From Candidatus Zixiibacteriota bacterium (GTDB taxonomy: Bacteria; Zixibacteria; MSB-5A5; GN15; JAAZOE01), in assembly GCA_012797915.1 (NCBI GenBank), contig JAAZOE010000037.1, forward strand, positions 1 to 6,982: 6,982 nt of DNA, given 5' to 3'. This document shows positions 6,533 to 6,982 of the stretch, piece after piece. The position numbers and the translations under genes were made by a program. The first letter of the stretch is position 1; every line of letters begins with the position of its first letter. The notes under the pieces were generated by a model, which saw nothing but the letters and a program-made list of their open reading frames with translations, made no database searches and was not told where the DNA came from.

Positions 6533-6579
6533 GGCAAACATCGCAAACAGTCAAAGCGATAGGTCGCCGGGCCGGACTG

Positions 6580-6608
6580 CGGGTACCCCATCCCTTTAGC
6601 GTGGGGTC
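6580..6608 (+). repeat. REP-like palindromic repeat, copy A (degraded)
   Basis: The copy starts with GGGTACCCCA and then pairs CCCCA (6586-6590) with TGGGG (6602-6606) around TCCCTTTAGCG. Compared with copy B it has one extra base and a GCG where a GGG would complete the stem, so its hairpin is partly broken. It lies upstream of the dGTPase start and head-to-head inverted with copy B. Confidence 0.7.
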
Positions 6609-6626
6609 TGTTTCCTTAGAATATCT

Positions 6627-6655
6627 ATCCCCACCCTGAAGGGTGGGGTACCCCG
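6627..6655 (-). repeat. REP-like palindromic repeat, copy B (intact hairpin)
   Basis: A perfect stem is present: CCCCACCC at 6629-6636, loop TGAA, and GGGTGGGG at 6641-6648, which flows into the palindrome GGGGTACCCC (6645-6654). Its reverse complement matches copy A over about 28 bases, sharing GGGTACCCCA exactly. Copies A and B are separated by 18 bases and face each other, the arrangement of a BIME-type REP doublet. A TTTTT run follows on the plus strand at 6656-6660, but no plus-strand gene lies upstream to be terminated. Confidence 0.75.
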
Positions 6656-6671
6656 TTTTTACATTACACAT

Positions 6672-6982
6672 CTACGATATTTCCTTCCCGATTCACGTTG
6701 TATAAGATTGATTTTGTACGGCGTTCCCCCGCAACCATTGAGCTCTAACAAACCCTTATTTTATTCATTCTTTCCTATATGTATTAGTACCGATTAGCCT
6801 ATCTTATTGGTTCCTTCATCTTTTTATCCTTTGTTCCTAATAGTGCGAACCACGAGTCGATATTGCCAGTCAAAATCATTTCAGGTGCAATAAGTAGACG
6901 TGGTACGGGTTTGTTGGACAGTATGGCGGTCTAGTTAAGGTGGATTTGGTTTGATTCATCATGCCGCCATGCTTTCCCAATA
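6672..6982. other. AT-rich region without a convincing gene
   Basis: These 311 bases are about 39% GC in the lines counted, against about 60% in the genes, and pyrimidine-rich on the plus strand from 6757 to 6840. No RNA gene, hairpin terminator or long frame is evident. The best coding hint is a 43-codon minus-strand open stretch (6930-6799, stop TAG) whose translation includes PRLLIAPEMILTGNID and SWFALLGTKDKKMKEPIR. It has no good start and may be chance or a gene remnant. A plus-strand ATG at 6961 runs off the window and cannot be judged. Confidence 0.5.

Noticed and set aside
6629..6660. The hairpin plus TTTTT as a plus-strand intrinsic terminator
   Set aside because: No plus-strand gene lies upstream of it, the T-run is separated from the main stem by several bases, and the sequence is better explained as a dispersed-type palindromic repeat.

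Overview
All supported genes in this window lie on the minus strand and read leftward. In transcription order they are: an HD-domain dGTPase (6494-5358), a small RNase H-like protein (5196-4822), DNA polymerase III delta, holA (4789-3809), an ECF sigma factor (3804-3223), its membrane-anchored zinc-finger anti-sigma factor (3220-1802), protein-L-isoaspartate methyltransferase, pcm (1777-1118), a PspC-domain membrane protein (1025-537), and a LiaF-like membrane protein that starts at 556 and runs off the left edge. No rRNA, tRNA, CRISPR array or transposase gene was seen.

The coding part looks about 60% GC, and SD sequences are clear at only some genes. The mix of a PspC/LiaF envelope module, an ECF sigma/anti-sigma pair, pcm, and GC-rich palindromic repeats suggests a Gram-negative-type environmental bacterium. 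An FCB-group candidate phylum such as Zixibacteria is my guess from general similarity, held with low confidence.

Layout by region. (a) 6672-6982 is an AT-rich (about 39% GC in sampled lines) stretch with no convincing gene. (b) 6580-6655 holds two inverted copies of a GC-rich palindromic REP-like repeat just upstream of the dGTPase. (c) 5358-6494 is the dGTPase. (d) 5196 down to 1118 is a tightly packed run of five genes with gaps of 2 to 32 bases, probably one operon, mixing replication (holA), transcriptional control (sigma/anti-sigma) and protein repair (pcm). (e) 1026-1117 is a short regulatory gap. (f) 1025 to 1 is the pspC-liaF pair, overlapping by 20 bases.

How they may work together: the gap before pspC carries an ECF-type promoter pattern (AAC, 16 bases, CGTC) about 40 bases before the start codon. 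This suggests that the sigma factor encoded just upstream switches on the PspC/LiaF envelope-stress pair when its anti-sigma factor releases it. That is a testable inference, not a demonstrated circuit. Other points of interest are the RNase H-like protein, which seems to lack the catalytic acids, and the unusually long periplasmic part of the anti-sigma factor. Most of the window is otherwise ordinary housekeeping sequence, and I see no clear evidence for a new defence or mobile system.
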